Part shown: positions 34,426 to 46,197 of the stretch, in pieces
How positions within the stretch are numbered: the first letter of the stretch is position 1
How the letters are laid out: each line of letters opens with the position of its first letter
NCBI GenBank assembly: GCA_903858275.1
Contig: CAIOIC010000018.1
Location: forward strand, 49,143 to 113,142
DNA: 64,000 nt
Source: an uncultured Verrucomicrobia subdivision 3 bacterium
GTDB lineage: Bacteria; Verrucomicrobiota; Verrucomicrobiia; Limisphaerales; UBA11358
Direction: 5' to 3'
Notes under the pieces: generated by a model
Seen by the model: only the letters and a program-made list of their open reading frames with translations
Database searches by the model: none
What the model was told of the DNA's origin: nothing
Position numbers and translations under genes: made by a program

Positions 34426-35172
34426 CTAAAGACCGCGTGCAACTGTCCAGACGCAAACATCGGCCGCTCCCGCCTGCCGCAAGGCCAGCGCGCCGGCGCT
34501 CGTGGTGGCGCCCGTGGTGAAAACGTCGTCCACGAGGACAATTCTTTTGCCATCCAGCCGCAGGCTGGGCGGAACGGCAAAGGCATTATTCATGTTGGCG
34601 GCGCGTTGTTCACGGGTGAGCAAGGTTTGCGTGGCGGTCGGGGCGGTTCGGCGGAGGGATTTTTCATCCAGGGGAATATTTGCCGCGCGGCTCAAATGCG
34701 CGGCGAGGCGGGCGGCCTGGTTGAATTCGCGTTCGCGCAGCTTGAGCGGATGGAGCGGGACAGGCACGATGAAATCCCAGTTTTCCCTTTTTAATTCCTT
34801 CGCCGCCACGCGCACGAGCAGGTCGGCGAGAAACTTTTCGAACCAAAGCGCGTGTTGATATTTAAAGCGATGGATGGCCTCCAGCACGACGCTTTTGGCG
34901 ACGACGGCCGAGCGCGCGGAGGAGAAATGCAATTCCATCCCGCTGCAATTCGAGCAAACAAACGTGGTGGTGAGGTCGCCGGGATAGGGCAGGCCGCAGC
35001 GCTCGCAGACCGGCGGGCGGATGAAGCGGACTTGCGCCCAGCATTTGCCGCAGACATAACCGTCGCGGGCTTTGGCGCGCCCGTTTTTGCAGAGCTGGCA
35101 GGTTTCCGGAAAAACCAGGCCGAGAGCGGCTTCCAGCCAGCCAGTGATTCTGTCCGTTTGGGTTGCGGTCAT
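34426..35172 (-). CDS. comF: ComF family phosphoribosyltransferase-like protein
   Basis: The 248-residue protein has an N-terminal zinc finger (CQLCKNG, VCGKCW, CERCGLPYPGD, CSNCSG) and a C-terminal PRTase fold with the PRPP loop IVLVDDVFTTGATTSAGALA. ComF proteins assist single-stranded DNA handling in natural transformation, but many homologues occur in bacteria not shown to be competent. It overlaps neither neighbour and lies between the fucosidase gene and accD. Confidence 0.9.
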   Translation of the reverse strand: MTATQTDRITGWLEAALGLVFPETCQLCKNGRAKARDGYVCGKCWAQVRFIRPPVCERCGLPYPGDLTTTFVCSNCSGMELHFSSARSAVVAKSVVLEAIHRFKYQHALWFEKFLADLLVRVAAKELKRENWDFIVPVPLHPLKLREREFNQAARLAAHLSRAANIPLDEKSLRRTAPTATQTLLTREQRAANMNNAFAVPPSLRLDGKRIVLVDDVFTTGATTSAGALALRQAGAADVCVWTVARGL

Positions 35173-35201
35173 TCGTTTCGCAACCGGAAAAACATCCGGC
35201 G

Positions 35202-37604
35202 CTAGTTAAGCTTTAATCGTTCATTGAATCTGACGACTTGGTCGGGCTTGGTTTTCAATTCCATGGTCTCCGTGCCATATCGAATTCGGAGTGGCTTGCC
35301 GAGCAAGGATTTGACTTCAGCCTTGGTAAGATGGCCGTTTGCCCAGGTGATATTCACCTCGAAGCCGCCGCGTGCGCGCAGACCTTTCACGCTGCCCGCC
35401 GGCCAGTCTTTGGGCAGCGCGGGCAGCAGGACGATTTCGCCGTTCTGGCTCTGCAGCAGCATTTCTGCGATGCCGGAGGCTGCGCCGAAATTGCCGTCAA
35501 TCTGGAACGGCGGATGCGCGTCAAACAGGTTGGGATACATTCCGCCGCCGCCCATGGTGCCTTTGTCGGCGAGCGGTTTGAGCAGCATCTTTAGTATCTG
35601 GTTGGCGTGATCCCCATCGAGGAAACGCGCCCAGAGATTGATTTTCCAGCCCATGCTCCAGCCGGTCGCCTCGTCGCCGCGATAAATCAGCGACTGGCGC
35701 GCGGCGTTAAAAAGGTTCGTCTGTGTCGGCGTGACCTCATTTCCGGGATAAACCGCCCAAAGGTGCGAGACGTGGCGGTGATGATTCTTCGGGTCGTCCT
35801 TGTCCTCGACCCATTCCTGAAGCTGGCCGTGTTGGCCGATTTGCAGCGGCACGATTTCCCGGCTCATCGCGTCGAACTGCGCGGCCAACGTTTCATCGCG
35901 GCTAAGCACTCTTGCCGCCGCCGCTGTGTTGGCGAACAGTGCGCGGATGATTTCATGGTCCATCGTTGGCCCCATCACGAGCCCGCCTTGTTCGGGTGAA
36001 TTTGATGGCCCGCTGATCAGCTTGCCGGTGATTGGATCGCGCGTGAGGTAGTCGGTAAAAAACAACGCCGATCCGTGCAAAACCGGATAAACCCGCGCGA
36101 GGAATTGTTTGTCGCCGGTGAAAAGATAATGCTCCCACAAATGCTGGCAAAGCCATGCCCCGCCCGTGACCCAGATGCCGTGGTTGCTGGCATTGATGGG
36201 CGCGGTGCCGCGCCAGAGGTCGGTGTTGTGGTGTAGCACCCAGCCGCGCGCGCCATAATGCGCATGTGCGGTTTTGGCGCCGGTCACGGCGCAGTCGGCG
36301 ATCATGTCAAAGAGCGGTGCGGTGCATTCCGAAAGATTGGCGACCTCGGCGGGCCAATAATTCATCTCCGTGTTGATGTTCACCGTCCATTTGCTGTCCC
36401 ACGCGGGCTTGAGTGAATCATTCCAGATGCCCTGCAAATTTGCTGGCTGACCGCCGGGGCGGCTGCTGCCGATGAGCAGATAGCGGCCGTATTGAAACGT
36501 CAGCGCTGCGAGGTCGGGGTCGTTGCCCGTCGCAAAATCCCTAATCCGCTGGTCGGTGGGCAATTTCATTGAGTCCGTTTTGCCTAGGTCGAGTGACACG
36601 CGGCGGAATAACGCCTGGTGATCCGCGACGTGTGCCTTGCGCAGCGCGGCAAAATCTTTTCCAGCTACGCCCGCCAGGGCTGTTTGGCAACGCGTCGCCG
36701 GGTCAGCGGTGATGTCCGTGAAATTCTTGTAGCTGGTCGCCGCCGCTAGGATGAGCGTTGCGGAATTCGCGTTCTCAACAATGATGCTCTGGTCATTCAC
36801 CGTCACCTGGCCGCCGTCGGCGCGGACTTGGATGCGGGCTTCAAATTTCACGCCGCCTTCCTCCACCTGGCCGAACAGCGCCAGTTGCTGGCCGTCGCGC
36901 TTGGCGGTCTGCGCGGATTTGTGCAGGCTATCGAGCTTGGCGGTGAAATTGACCGCGTTTTTTTTGTCCGCCGCTACGCGCCAGACGATGACTTGATCCG
37001 GAAATGTCGCGAAACATTCACGCGTGAATGTCGTATCGCCGGCCCGATAAGTCAGACGAGCCACGGCAGAATCCAGGTCGAGGTCGCGGCGATAGTCCGT
37101 GAAATTTGTGGACGCGGGGACCGAAATCCGCAGGTCGCCAAACGCCTGATACGTCTTCTGGCGCACCGGCACGCTCATGAATTCCTTGCCGCCGATGTCC
37201 TCGGCCTCTTTCTGCTTGGCGCGCGCGGCTTTGCGCTTTTCATCGGCCTCGGCTTTTTTACTTTCCTTATCTAGCGCGGCGGCTTCACGCTCCAACGCGC
37301 GGCCCGCGTTGAGCCGGTCCCGCATCGGTGCCAAAAAGTTCACTGCGCCCTCATGCTGATACTCGTTCGGTTGGCCCGTCCAGAGGGTGCTTTCGTTGAA
37401 CTGAATGTGCTCATCGCTCACCCCCCCAAAGATCATCGCGCCAAGCCGGCCGTTGCCGAGCGGCAACGCTTCCGTCCAGCGTTTGGCCGGTTGTTGATAC
37501 CAGAGCTGGTTTTGTCCGTTTACTGGAGGGGTGATTGCCTGTAGGCAAGGCGCAGTGATGCCGTTTAAGAGCGCTAGCAGCATTATGAGTCTGGAGGTTT
37601 TCAA
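35202..37604 (-). CDS. Secreted GH95-family alpha-L-fucosidase-like glycosidase
   Basis: I start the gene at TTG 37604, not at the track start 37847. AAAGGA precedes this TTG by a normal distance, and it gives a clean signal peptide ([20 protein letters not shown]). The mature enzyme has GH95 landmarks: [71 protein letters not shown] and [19 protein letters not shown]95 enzymes remove alpha-1,2-linked fucose or related galactose. A Lys/Ala/Glu-rich helical insertion ([20 protein letters not shown]) interrupts the N-terminal domain. It acts outside the cytoplasm on plant or algal polysaccharide or on glycans. Confidence 0.9.
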   Translation of the reverse strand: MKTSRLIMLLALLNGITAPCLQAITPPVNGQNQLWYQQPAKRWTEALPLGNGRLGAMIFGGVSDEHIQFNESTLWTGQPNEYQHEGAVNFLAPMRDRLNAGRALEREAAALDKESKKAEADEKRKAARAKQKEAEDIGGKEFMSVPVRQKTYQAFGDLRISVPASTNFTDYRRDLDLDSAVARLTYRAGDTTFTRECFATFPDQVIVWRVAADKKNAVNFTAKLDSLHKSAQTAKRDGQQLALFGQVEEGGVKFEARIQVRADGGQVTVNDQSIIVENANSATLILAAATSYKNFTDITADPATRCQTALAGVAGKDFAALRKAHVADHQALFRRVSLDLGKTDSMKLPTDQRIRDFATGNDPDLAALTFQYGRYLLIGSSRPGGQPANLQGIWNDSLKPAWDSKWTVNINTEMNYWPAEVANLSECTAPLFDMIADCAVTGAKTAHAHYGARGWVLHHNTDLWRGTAPINASNHGIWVTGGAWLCQHLWEHYLFTGDKQFLARVYPVLHGSALFFTDYLTRDPITGKLISGPSNSPEQGGLVMGPTMDHEIIRALFANTAAAARVLSRDETLAAQFDAMSREIVPLQIGQHGQLQEWVEDKDDPKNHHRHVSHLWAVYPGNEVTPTQTNLFNAARQSLIYRGDEATGWSMGWKINLWARFLDGDHANQILKMLLKPLADKGTMGGGGMYPNLFDAHPPFQIDGNFGAASGIAEMLLQSQNGEIVLLPALPKDWPAGSVKGLRARGGFEVNITWANGHLTKAEVKSLLGKPLRIRYGTETMELKTKPDQVVRFNERLKLN

Positions 37605-37769
37605 ATTCAGGGTTTCCTTTATAAAAGTATGGCTGGTATCTGCAAAATATGCGCGTCTAGGGTCGTTCCATCGTTGGGATGTGTGGGCAAAGACTCGCAA
37701 ATTGACGAGTGGCGTCAAGTTTTTGAAAGCGTGTCGGGCGTCAATTGCCAAACCTTTGCGGCTAAAACA

Positions 37770-37803
37770 AAAAACGGCAAGGTCAGATGACCTTGCCGTT
37801 TGG
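37770..37803 (-). terminator. Rho-independent terminator after hppA
   Basis: AACGGCAAGGTCA (minus strand) pairs perfectly with TGACCTTGCCGTT around a short loop and is followed by TTTTTTGTTTT. It lies about 16 bases after the hppA stop. Confidence 0.85.
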
Positions 37804-37818
37804 TGAGGGGGGATTCGA

Positions 37819-40287
37819 TTAATGTTTCTTTGGTGCTTCATCCGCATGCAGATCTTCTTCCGGGATTCGCATGCTGTAGAACGAGCGATAGATAAACACC
37901 AGGGCGATGAGGAAGAAAAAGCCGCCGATGAGTGTTTTGACGCTTTGCTGCTGGATGGTCACGGCGATTTCCACCGCGAGCAGGCCGAAGAGCGTAGTGA
38001 ATTTGATCACGGGATTCAGCGCCACGGACGACGTGTCTTTGAACGGGTCGCCCACGGTGTCGCCGACGACGGTGGCGGCGTGCAACGGCGTGCCTTTTTG
38101 GCGGAGGTCAACTTCCACGATTTTTTTGGCGTTGTCCCATGCGCCGCCGGCATTGGCCATAAAGATGGCTTGATACAAGCCGAAGAAGGCAATGCCCACA
38201 AGGTAGCCGATGAAGAAATACGGATTAAAAAACGCCAGTGACAGCGCAAGACAGAAGATAACGATGAAGATGTTCCACATGCCCTTCTGTGCATAGACGG
38301 TGCAGATGCGGACGACTTCCTTGCTGTCGGCTTCCGAAGCGGTGGTGGCGTCAAGTTTCATGTGGTCCTGAATGTAAACCACGGCGCGATAGGAGCCGGT
38401 GACGACGGCTTGCGTGCTCGCCCCGGTGAACCAATAAATCACCGCGCCGCCCATGAGCAGGCCGAGAATGATTTCCGGCTGCACCAGGCTTAAATGCGTA
38501 ATGACGTTGCCGAACATGTTTTCCAGCAAAATGATGATGCCGAAAACCATTGTCGTGGCGCCGACGACGGCGGTGCCGATGAGCACCGGCTTGGCGGTGG
38601 CCTTGAAGGTGTTGCCCGCACCGTCATTCTTTTCGAGCAGATGCTTGGCGTTTTCAAAATCCGGCTTGAAGCCGAAATCTTTTTCGATTTCCTGCGCGAT
38701 GTTCGGCTGCGCTTCGATGCGGCTCAATTCATAGACGGATTGGGCGTTGTCGGTGACCGGGCCGTAGCTGTCCACGGCAATCGTTACCGGTCCCATGCCC
38801 AGGAAGCCGAAGGCGACCAGACCGAAAGCGAAGATGGGCGCGGCAAACTTGAATTTCTCCGGCATCAGCTCGATGATCGGCGAGCCGGTGTAGGTGGACA
38901 GTAGGCTGGCGCAAAACATCAGGAAAAGGATGCAAAGTCCCATCCAGAACGCGGAGAAATTGCCCGCGACGAAGCCGGACAGAATGTTCAGCGACGCACC
39001 GCCATGTTTGGAGCAGGTGGTCACTTCCTTGACGTGCTGCGAGTTGGTGCTGGTGAAAATCTTGGTGAATTCCGGTATCACTGCGCCCGCCACGGTGCCG
39101 CAGGAAATGATGGCCGACAGCACCCACCAAAGATTTGAATCAATGCCGGTTTGTTTGGATAACAGCAGAAAACTGGCGATGAACGTGATGACGATGGACA
39201 CCGCCGAGGTGATCCAAACCAGATGCGTGAGCGGGGCTTCAAAGTCGAAATCTTTTTTGCCGCCGAATTTTGCCTGGGTGATGCCTTCGTTCAGAAAATA
39301 GGATACCAGCGAAGTGACAATCATCAAAGCCCGCATGACGAACAGCCAGATGATGAGCGTGGCGCAAGTGGCTTGTGATTCGGGGGCCGCCAGGGCCAGC
39401 GAGAGGAAAGCGATGAGCGCCACGCCGGTGACGCCGTAGGTTTCAAAGCCGTCCGCCGTCGGTCCGACGCTGTCGCCGGCGTTGTCGCCGGTGCAGTCCG
39501 CGATGACGCCGGGATTCTTCGGATCATCTTCGGGAAGTTTGAAGACGATTTTCATCAGGTCGCTGCCGATGTCGGCAATCTTGGTGAAGATGCCGCCGCA
39601 GATACGCAGCACGCTCGCACCCAGCGATTCGCCGATGGCGAAGCCGATGAAGCACGGGCCGACGAGTTTGTTCGGCAGGAAAATCAGGATGCAGATCATG
39701 AAGAATAATTCCACCGAGACGAGCAACAGCCCGACACTCATGCCCGAGCGAAGCGGGATTCCGACGACGGTGACCGGCGTGCCTTTCAGCGCCGCGAATG
39801 AAGTGCGGCTGTTGGCGGTGGTGTTGATGCGGATCCCGAACCACGCCACGCCGTAGCTACCGAGGATGCCAAGAATGGAGGCCAGCAGAATGACGATGAC
39901 ATCGCCATAGCTTTTTTCTTCCAGCACTTTGAAATAGAAAAAGATGCAGCCGCCGATGAGCAGCCAGAGGATGGCTAAAAACTTCCCCTGTTGAAACAGG
40001 TAGGTTTTACAAGTCTCCCAGATTGTCTGTGAAACCGCCGCCATGGATTTATGAACGGGCAGGGCTTTGGTCTGCCAGTATTGCGCCAGGCCGAAGATTG
40101 CGCCGATGGCGCACATCAAAATGCCCATATACATCAACTGAATGCCGGTGACGCCAAAGACCCCGTCAAATTTGACGGGGTCAAGCGGGGGGATTTTTAA
40201 GTCAGCCTCGCTGGCGTGCAGCGCGGTGGCAGTGGCGAAAAATGCAACCGTAGCAACGGTCGCCCGGAGGAGTTTAGTGGGGTGCAT
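37819..40287 (-). CDS. hppA: Membrane-bound proton-pumping pyrophosphatase, K+-independent type
   Basis: The 822-residue, about 16-helix protein splits cytoplasmic pyrophosphate and pumps H+ outward. Substrate motifs are [19 protein letters not shown] and [20 protein letters not shown]. The subtype motif reads [10 protein letters not shown], with the Lys that replaces the K+ site, which indicates the K+-independent class. An N-terminal hydrophobic segment may be a signal sequence. The enzyme lets an anaerobe save energy from biosynthetic pyrophosphate and fits the fermentative genes to its right. A strong terminator follows. Confidence 0.95.
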   Translation of the reverse strand: MHPTKLLRATVATVAFFATATALHASEADLKIPPLDPVKFDGVFGVTGIQLMYMGILMCAIGAIFGLAQYWQTKALPVHKSMAAVSQTIWETCKTYLFQQGKFLAILWLLIGGCIFFYFKVLEEKSYGDVIVILLASILGILGSYGVAWFGIRINTTANSRTSFAALKGTPVTVVGIPLRSGMSVGLLLVSVELFFMICILIFLPNKLVGPCFIGFAIGESLGASVLRICGGIFTKIADIGSDLMKIVFKLPEDDPKNPGVIADCTGDNAGDSVGPTADGFETYGVTGVALIAFLSLALAAPESQATCATLIIWLFVMRALMIVTSLVSYFLNEGITQAKFGGKKDFDFEAPLTHLVWITSAVSIVITFIASFLLLSKQTGIDSNLWWVLSAIISCGTVAGAVIPEFTKIFTSTNSQHVKEVTTCSKHGGASLNILSGFVAGNFSAFWMGLCILFLMFCASLLSTYTGSPIIELMPEKFKFAAPIFAFGLVAFGFLGMGPVTIAVDSYGPVTDNAQSVYELSRIEAQPNIAQEIEKDFGFKPDFENAKHLLEKNDGAGNTFKATAKPVLIGTAVVGATTMVFGIIILLENMFGNVITHLSLVQPEIILGLLMGGAVIYWFTGASTQAVVTGSYRAVVYIQDHMKLDATTASEADSKEVVRICTVYAQKGMWNIFIVIFCLALSLAFFNPYFFIGYLVGIAFFGLYQAIFMANAGGAWDNAKKIVEVDLRQKGTPLHAATVVGDTVGDPFKDTSSVALNPVIKFTTLFGLLAVEIAVTIQQQSVKTLIGGFFFLIALVFIYRSFYSMRIPEEDLHADEAPKKH

Positions 40288-40297
40288 ATAAAGTATT

Positions 40298-40453
40298 TTA
40301 AATGGCTGGGGGGTGGGTGGTGATGGGATGTTTGATCGCGGTAGCGTGTCGGCCGAATGCTAGGTCGAGATGGCGCAGCCAGATGATCAGGTTGATCTGA
40401 TCGTCTGGGCCTGCTTTCAAATGGTTGAACTTGCCATTCATCTGTAAATCCAT
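40298..40453 (-). CDS. Possible small ORF (51 aa) just upstream of hppA
   Basis: The frame MDLQMNGKFNHLKAGPDDQI... ends 10 bases before the hppA start, in the same direction. It is below the track cutoff and has no strong ribosome-binding site. Its composition is protein-like (amphipathic helix INLIIWLRHLDLAF). It may be a small gene co-transcribed with hppA or a chance frame in the leader. Confidence 0.3.
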   Translation of the reverse strand: MDLQMNGKFNHLKAGPDDQINLIIWLRHLDLAFGRHATAIKHPITTHPPAI

Positions 40454-40750
40454 AAACACAACTTAAAAGATAACGCGTTCCGCATCATGAATCTGATGAA
40501 AATATTGGGAAAGTTCTTTCCGGATATTGACTTTGTCTTTGCAGATATTGCTGAACCCACAATGTCTAGATAGTTCATTTTGATTGCCACTATTCCTTGT
40601 AGTTTCCTCTGGGAAATGGATGTTTACAATGTCATTTAGCAAAAGAGAGCCTTTTTTTGCCAATTAATGTGCTGACAGAATAATCAAATTGACTAATTTG
40701 ACAAAAGTTTTCCGTTTGAAAACTAATTGTAACCAAAATCGGCAAAATTT
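40454..40750. other. Divergent intergenic region hppA / hydrogenase operon
   Basis: About 300 bp, AT-rich towards the hox side. TTGACA at 40698-40703 could be a -35 box for hoxE, but the -10 region (AACTAA at 17 bp spacing) is weak. The 66-residue leftward frame (40463-40663) needs a TTG start and looks spurious. Confidence 0.4.
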
Positions 40751-41278
40751 ATGGGCAATACCGCACCCGAACTAAAACAACCTCCGGCCAAGGCCCCGGC
40801 GAGCCATCCTAGTGGCGATAAACGGTTTAAGATACTGGAAGTTCACATGAAGAAGCTTCAATTCAAGCAGGATGCCTTGATTGAGGTTCTTCACAAGGCG
40901 CAAGAACTGTTTGGTTACCTTGAAGACGATGTGCTCCTGTTTGTCGCGCATCATCTCAAGCTGCCGCCGAGTCGGGTATATGGTGTGGCGACATTTTATC
41001 ATTTCTTCATGCTCAAGCCCCAAGGGCAGCACACCTGCGTGGTCTGCATGGGCACCGCGTGCTACGTCAAGGGCGCGGACAAAGTGGTCGAGGCCGTTCA
41101 AAATGAACTCAAGATTAAGGCAGGCGAAACGACGGCGGATAACAAAGTCTCGCTTCTCACTGCCCGCTGCATCGGTGCCTGCGGCATAGCGCCGGCGGTG
41201 GTTTATGACGGCACGGTCACGCCGCGCCAGACGCCGGAGTCCACCATGGAACAAATCAACAAGTGGGTGAAATCATGA
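40751..41278 (+). CDS. hoxE: Bidirectional [NiFe]-hydrogenase subunit HoxE (NuoE-like)
   Basis: The 175-residue protein is a thioredoxin-fold [2Fe-2S] subunit. The cluster ligands are in CVVCMGTACYVKGA and TARCIGACGIAP. The helical N-terminal half (LIEVLHKAQELFGYLEDDVL, VYGVATFYHFF) is typical of NuoE/HoxE. With HoxF and HoxU it forms the diaphorase part that exchanges electrons with NAD(P). It opens the hox-hyp operon; its stop overlaps the hoxF start (ATGA). Confidence 0.93.
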   Translation: MGNTAPELKQPPAKAPASHPSGDKRFKILEVHMKKLQFKQDALIEVLHKAQELFGYLEDDVLLFVAHHLKLPPSRVYGVATFYHFFMLKPQGQHTCVVCMGTACYVKGADKVVEAVQNELKIKAGETTADNKVSLLTARCIGACGIAPAVVYDGTVTPRQTPESTMEQINKWVKS

Positions 41279-42909
41279 TTCTCAACGATCTTATCGCGGT
41301 AAAAGAAAAGGAACTGGCTTCACAAAAAAAAATCGTCCTGCGCTGCTGCATGGCGGCCGGGTGTATATCCTCCGATTCGAAGGGGGTTAAGGAGCAGCTT
41401 GAAATAGCTGTCACTGAAGCCGGAATGCAAGACGAGGTGGAAGTTCGCGGCGTCGGCTGCATGAAGCTGTGCTGCGAAGGCCCGCTGGTCGCTGTGGACC
41501 CGAAGAACGAGCTTTACGTCAAGGTCACTGCGGAAAATGCGCCATCCATTATTGCTTCGCTCAAGGGCGGCAAGGCGAACGTGGAGCAGACTGATCCGGA
41601 TGCCGCATTTTTTAAGAAACAACTTTCCATCGTTCTGGCCAACAGCGGCATCGTGAATCCCGAGCGCATCGAAAGCTACATCGCGGCGGACGGCTATCTA
41701 GCTTTGCACGAAGTGCTGAATGAAATGTCGCCCAAGGAAGTTGTTGAAGCCATGACCAAAAGCGGCTTGCGCGGTCGTGGCGGTGCAGGCTTTCCGACCG
41801 GCCTCAAATGGGGCACGGTTGCCAAATCGCCTGGTGCGAAGAAATATGTGATTTGCAATGCCGACGAAGGTGACCCCGGCGCGTTCATGGATCGCAGCGT
41901 GCTCGAAAGCGATCCGCACAGCGTTCTCGAAGGTATGGCCATCGCGGCTTATGCGGTGGGCGCGGACCAGGGCTATCTTTATGTGCGTGCCGAATATCCG
42001 CTGGCCATCGCGCGGCTGCATCTCGCCATCAAGCAGGCGAAATCCTTGGGTTTGCTCGGTGCAGGCATTTTTGACTCACCGTTCAACTTTAATGTTGAAA
42101 TCCGCATTGGTGCCGGCGCTTTTGTCTGCGGCGAAGAAACCGCGCTGATGATGTCGGTTGAAGGCAAGCGCGGTACGCCGCGTCCGCGCCCGCCGTTCCC
42201 GGCGGAAAGCGGTTTGTTCGGCTGTCCAACTTTGCTGAACAATGTTGAAACTTTCGCCAATGTCCCCGCGATTTACCGTAATGGCGCAGAGTGGTTCGCT
42301 GGCATCGGCACGGAAAAGAGCAAGGGCACGAAAGTGTTCGCGCTTGCCGGCAAAATCAAGAACACCGGTCTCATCGAAGTGCCGATGGGCACGCCGCTCC
42401 GCACCATCGTCGAAGAAATGGGCGGTGGCGCTCCTGATGGCGGCAAGATCAAAGCCGTGCAGACCGGCGGCCCGTCTGGCGGTTGCATTCCGTCGCAGCA
42501 TCTCGACACACCGGTGGATTATGAATCGCTCGGCAAGCTTGGCTCCATCATGGGTTCCGGCGGCATGATAGTGATGGACGAAGGCACCCGCATGGTGGAT
42601 GTCGCGCGGTTCTTCATGGAATTCTGCATGGACGAATCCTGCGGCAAATGCATTCCCTGCCGCGCCGGAACGGTGCAGATGCACAACATTCTGGACAAGA
42701 TTCTCAAGCGCAAAGCCACTGGGCGCGATCTCGCGAAGCTCGAGGAACTTTGCGACATGGTTCGCAACACCAGCCTCTGCGGCCTTGGCCAGACGGCACC
42801 GAATCCGACGATGAGCACGCTGCGGTTTTTCCGCAACGAATACGAGGAACTACTCCAGCCGGACACTTTCGGCGCGGGTGCAACCCATTCTCAACCCGTA
42901 ACGAAATAA
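41275..42909 (+). CDS. hoxF: Hydrogenase diaphorase subunit HoxF (NuoF-like)
   Basis: I use ATG 41275 ([10 protein letters not shown]), which overlaps hoxE by four bases, rather than the GTG at 41263. The 544 residues comprise an N-terminal thioredoxin-like [2Fe-2S] domain ([19 protein letters not shown]), the FMN/NADH domain ([43 protein letters not shown]) and the [4Fe-4S] site [13 protein letters not shown] with a later Cys in TSLCGLG. It oxidises NADH or reduces NAD+. Confidence 0.95.
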   Translation: MILNDLIAVKEKELASQKKIVLRCCMAAGCISSDSKGVKEQLEIAVTEAGMQDEVEVRGVGCMKLCCEGPLVAVDPKNELYVKVTAENAPSIIASLKGGKANVEQTDPDAAFFKKQLSIVLANSGIVNPERIESYIAADGYLALHEVLNEMSPKEVVEAMTKSGLRGRGGAGFPTGLKWGTVAKSPGAKKYVICNADEGDPGAFMDRSVLESDPHSVLEGMAIAAYAVGADQGYLYVRAEYPLAIARLHLAIKQAKSLGLLGAGIFDSPFNFNVEIRIGAGAFVCGEETALMMSVEGKRGTPRPRPPFPAESGLFGCPTLLNNVETFANVPAIYRNGAEWFAGIGTEKSKGTKVFALAGKIKNTGLIEVPMGTPLRTIVEEMGGGAPDGGKIKAVQTGGPSGGCIPSQHLDTPVDYESLGKLGSIMGSGGMIVMDEGTRMVDVARFFMEFCMDESCGKCIPCRAGTVQMHNILDKILKRKATGRDLAKLEELCDMVRNTSLCGLGQTAPNPTMSTLRFFRNEYEELLQPDTFGAGATHSQPVTK

Positions 42910-42913
42910 TTTT

Positions 42914-43630
42914 ATGGCCGCCAAGACACTGACTATTGACGGAAAACAGATCACCGCTGAGGAAGGCGAAACGATTTTGCAGGCCGCGACCGAGGCCGGC
43001 ATCAAGATTCCAACGCTCTGCCATCTCGAAGGTGTTTATGACATCGGCGCGTGCCGCCTGTGCCTCGTCGAGGTGACCGGCACGCCGAAACTGCTGCCCG
43101 CCTGCACGCTGAAGGTTGCGGAAGGCATGGAAGTTTCCACCGACACCGAGCGGCTCCGCAAGTATCGCCGCATGACGCTGGAACTTTTGTTTGCCGAACG
43201 CAATCACGTCTGCGCCGTTTGCGTGGCGAACGGCCATTGCGAATTGCAAACGCTCGCGTATTCGCAAGGCATGGAGCACGTCCGTTACGAATACACGTTC
43301 CCGAAATGGAACGTGGACAATACGCACCGCCTGTTTGGCATGGATCACAACCGCTGCATTCTTTGCACGCGTTGTGTCCGCGTTTGCTGGCACATCGAAG
43401 GCGCGGGAACGAAGAATGTTTCCGGCCGTGGTGGCAAATCCAAAATCATCACCGACCTCAATCAAGAATGGGGCGATTCCGAAAGCTGCACCGAATGCGG
43501 CAAATGTGTCATGTCCTGTCCCACCGGAGCGCTGTTCCAAAAAGGCTCGACGGTGGGCGAATCGGAACGCGACCGCAACAAACTCGAATTCATCGTCAAT
43601 GCACGGGAGAAAAAACAATGGAACGCATAA
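42914..43630 (+). CDS. hoxU: Hydrogenase diaphorase subunit HoxU (NuoG N-terminal-like)
   Basis: The 238-residue Fe-S protein relays electrons from HoxF to the hydrogenase module. It has a plant-type [2Fe-2S] domain ([23 protein letters not shown]), a His-containing cluster site ([16 protein letters not shown]) and two C-terminal [4Fe-4S] sites ([28 protein letters not shown]). It starts four bases after hoxF and overlaps hoxY by 13 bases. Confidence 0.95.
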   Translation: MAAKTLTIDGKQITAEEGETILQAATEAGIKIPTLCHLEGVYDIGACRLCLVEVTGTPKLLPACTLKVAEGMEVSTDTERLRKYRRMTLELLFAERNHVCAVCVANGHCELQTLAYSQGMEHVRYEYTFPKWNVDNTHRLFGMDHNRCILCTRCVRVCWHIEGAGTKNVSGRGGKSKIITDLNQEWGDSESCTECGKCVMSCPTGALFQKGSTVGESERDRNKLEFIVNAREKKQWNA

Positions 43631-44166
43631 AAATTGCCACGGTCTGGCTCGGCGGTTGTGCCGGCTGCCACATGTCCTTCCTCGACCTCGACGAGTTTCT
43701 CGTGGATATCGCGGACAAGATTCAAGTCGTTTACAGCCCCATCGCGGATGTGAAGGAATATCCCGAAGGCGTGGATGTCTGCCTCATCGAAGGCGCTGTC
43801 TGCAACGAGGACAACTTGGAACTCATCCACAAAATCCGCGCGCGGACGAAGGTGCTGGTGTCGTTCGGCGACTGCGCCGTGACGGCCAACGTGCCCGCCA
43901 TGCGCAATCAATTCGGCCTCGGCAACACCGAAAGCGTGTTGCAGCGCGCCTACATTGAGAATGCGCAATACAATCCGGTCATCCCGAAGGCCGACGGCAT
44001 TGTGCCGAAGCTGCTGGATCGCGTGCTGCCCGTCCATGAGACGGTGCAGGTGGAATATTATATGCCCGGCTGCCCGCCGCCGGCAGAACGCATCAAAGCG
44101 CTGCTCGGCCAGGTGCTGGCCGGCCAGACGCCGAAGCTCGAAGGCACACAATTAAAATTCGGTTGA
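43618..44166 (+). CDS. hoxY: [NiFe]-hydrogenase small subunit HoxY
   Basis: The ORF track shows this only as the tail of a 371-residue frame beginning at 43051. The real gene starts at ATG 43618 ([20 protein letters not shown]), inside the end of hoxU, giving 182 residues. Ligands of the proximal [4Fe-4S] cluster are in [27 protein letters not shown] and [12 protein letters not shown]. No Tat signal is present, so the enzyme is cytoplasmic, as expected for a group 3 hydrogenase. Confidence 0.94.
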   Translation: MERIKIATVWLGGCAGCHMSFLDLDEFLVDIADKIQVVYSPIADVKEYPEGVDVCLIEGAVCNEDNLELIHKIRARTKVLVSFGDCAVTANVPAMRNQFGLGNTESVLQRAYIENAQYNPVIPKADGIVPKLLDRVLPVHETVQVEYYMPGCPPPAERIKALLGQVLAGQTPKLEGTQLKFG

Positions 44167-44176
44167 AATATTTTTT

Positions 44177-45601
44177 ATGGCAAAACGCATTGTCATTGAC
44201 CCCGTGACCCGCATTGAGGGCCACGCCAAAATCAGCATCTTCATGGACGACGCCGGCAATGTCGCCGACGCGGAGTTTCATGTCGTCGAGTTTCGCGGCT
44301 TTGAAAAATTCTGCGAAGGCCGGCCGTATCCGGAAATGCCCGGCATCACGCAGCGCATCTGCGGCATTTGCCCGGTGAGCCACACGCTCGCGTCAGCCAA
44401 AGCCGGCGACGCCATCATGGCCGTCAACATCCCGCCCGCCGCCGACAAGCTGCGCCGCCTGATGAACCTCGGCCAGTTCGTGCAGAGCCACGCCTTGAGC
44501 TTTTTTCATTTGAGCGCGCCGGATTTTCTGCTCGGTTGGGATACGCCGCCCGCCACCCGCAATGTTTTTGGCATCATCGCCTCCAACGCCGGCCTCGCCC
44601 GCGCCGGCATCCGCCTGCGCCAGTTCGGCCAGGAGATCATCGAGATTCTCGGGGCCAAGAAAGTGCATCCCGCTTGGGCCGTGCCTGGCGGCGTGCGTTC
44701 CAATCTGTCCGCCGAAGGCCGCGCTCGGATCAAGGCGTGGTTGCCGGAAGCTTACGCCACGACGGATGTCGCGCTGGAGATCTGGAAAAAAACGATGAAG
44801 ACGCACGGGCGTGAAATCCAGATTTTCGGCAACTTCCCGTCGCTGTTCATGGGCTTGGTCACGCCGGATGGCTCGTGGGAACATCACGGTGGCAAGCTCC
44901 GCTTCACCGACAGCAGCGGCAGCATTATCGCCGATCAGGTGGATGTGACGAATTACAAGGATTACATCGGCGAGGCGGTGCAAAACACCTCGTATCTAAA
45001 GTCGCCGTATTATCTGCCGCTTGGTTTCCCCGAAGGCATTTACCGTGTCGGGCCGCTTGCGCGCCTCAACGTCGCCGAGCAAATGGGCACGCCGAAGGCG
45101 GACGAGGAACTGAAGAAATTCAAGAAGCTCGGCCGCGGCGCGGTCACGTCGTCGTTCCTGTATCACTACGCGCGGCTCATCGAAATTCTCGCGTCGCTCG
45201 AATTCATCGAGCGCTATATGGATGATCCGGAACTCTCCAGTGATTATCTCTGCGCTGATGCCGGCATCAACAGCCTGCGCGGCGTCGGCGCGAGCGAAGC
45301 CCCGCGCGGCACGCTGTTCCACGACTACACCGTGGATCGCAACGGCCTGCTGCAAAAGGTCAATCTTATCGTCGCCACCGGCCAGAATAACCTGGCCATG
45401 AACCAGACCGTCGCGCAGATCGCGCGGCATTATGTTCGCGGCAACGACATCCCCGAAGCCATGCTCAACCGTGTGGAACACGGCATCCGCTGCTACGATC
45501 CATGCCTGAGCTGCTCCACGCATGCTGTCGGTCAGATGCCTTTGCACGTCCAACTCATTGCTCCGGACGGCAAAGTGCTGGACGAAAAAATGCGCGGCTA
45601 A
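44177..45601 (+). CDS. hoxH: [NiFe]-hydrogenase large subunit HoxH
   Basis: The 474-residue catalytic subunit carries the Ni-Fe site. Both Cys pairs are present: [10 protein letters not shown] (about residue 57) and DPCLSCSTH near the C-terminus. About 25 residues ([11 protein letters not shown]...EKMRG) follow the last His and are presumably removed by the protease HoxW encoded next. With HoxEFUY this makes a group 3d NAD-linked bidirectional hydrogenase. In a fermenter it would most likely release H2 from NADH. Confidence 0.95.
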   Translation: MAKRIVIDPVTRIEGHAKISIFMDDAGNVADAEFHVVEFRGFEKFCEGRPYPEMPGITQRICGICPVSHTLASAKAGDAIMAVNIPPAADKLRRLMNLGQFVQSHALSFFHLSAPDFLLGWDTPPATRNVFGIIASNAGLARAGIRLRQFGQEIIEILGAKKVHPAWAVPGGVRSNLSAEGRARIKAWLPEAYATTDVALEIWKKTMKTHGREIQIFGNFPSLFMGLVTPDGSWEHHGGKLRFTDSSGSIIADQVDVTNYKDYIGEAVQNTSYLKSPYYLPLGFPEGIYRVGPLARLNVAEQMGTPKADEELKKFKKLGRGAVTSSFLYHYARLIEILASLEFIERYMDDPELSSDYLCADAGINSLRGVGASEAPRGTLFHDYTVDRNGLLQKVNLIVATGQNNLAMNQTVAQIARHYVRGNDIPEAMLNRVEHGIRCYDPCLSCSTHAVGQMPLHVQLIAPDGKVLDEKMRG

Positions 45602-45676
45602 CAATTTGTCCTTGGTTGGGCAAAACAATGCCGGCGGGGAAGGTTGGTTGGTCCTTCTCCGCCGGTGAAATTTTTT

Positions 45677-46171
45677 ATGAATACGGTTGTGCAAGCCCAG
45701 ATCGAAGCCGAACTACTCGTCATCGGCTACGGCAACAGCCTGCGCCGTGACGACGGCGTTGGCCCGCGCGTGGCCGAGGCGATTGAAGAATTACAGCTTT
45801 CCGGTGTTCGCACACTCGTCTGCCAGTTGCTAACGCCTGAATACGCCGACCCGATGGCTCGTGCCCGCCGCGTCATTTTTGTGGACGCCGCCGTGGACAA
45901 AATCGATGGCGTCCATTTTCGCAAGCTGGAACCCGGCGAAACCACGCAACTCATGGCGCATTCCGCCGACCCGCGCACGATGCTAGCGCTGTCCCGCGAC
46001 GTTTTTGGTCATGCGCCAGAAGCGTGGTGGTTGACGATTCCCGCGATTCATCTGGGTTTTGGCACCGATTATTCGCCGGAAGCCGAAGCCGGATTTCACG
46101 CCGCTGTCGCGGAAATTAAAAAGTTGGTGGCTGCCAATTTCCGTAAAGACACACTTCCGGTCATCAGCTAA
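45677..46171 (+). CDS. hoxW: Hydrogenase maturation protease
   Basis: From ATG 45677 (MNTVVQAQIE) the protein has 164 residues. It has the endopeptidase motifs LVIGYGNSLRRDDGVG and VIFVDAAVD, with the acidic residues that bind the nickel of the precursor. A later HLGFGTDYSPE matches the HoxW subgroup. It trims the C-terminal peptide of HoxH after metal insertion. It lies 75 bases after hoxH and 26 before hypF. Confidence 0.92.
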   Translation: MNTVVQAQIEAELLVIGYGNSLRRDDGVGPRVAEAIEELQLSGVRTLVCQLLTPEYADPMARARRVIFVDAAVDKIDGVHFRKLEPGETTQLMAHSADPRTMLALSRDVFGHAPEAWWLTIPAIHLGFGTDYSPEAEAGFHAAVAEIKKLVAANFRKDTLPVIS

Positions 46172-46197
46172 ATTTGCCTTGAAGCATCGCTTCAATA

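Noticed and set aside
40463-40663. 66-residue leftward ORF between hppA and hoxE
   Set aside because: Needs a TTG start without ribosome-binding site; composition is not protein-like and it faces away from both neighbouring operons.
43051-44166. 371-residue ORF covering the end of hoxU and all of hoxY
   Set aside because: The first 189 codons are an out-of-frame shadow of hoxU; hoxY begins at ATG 43618.
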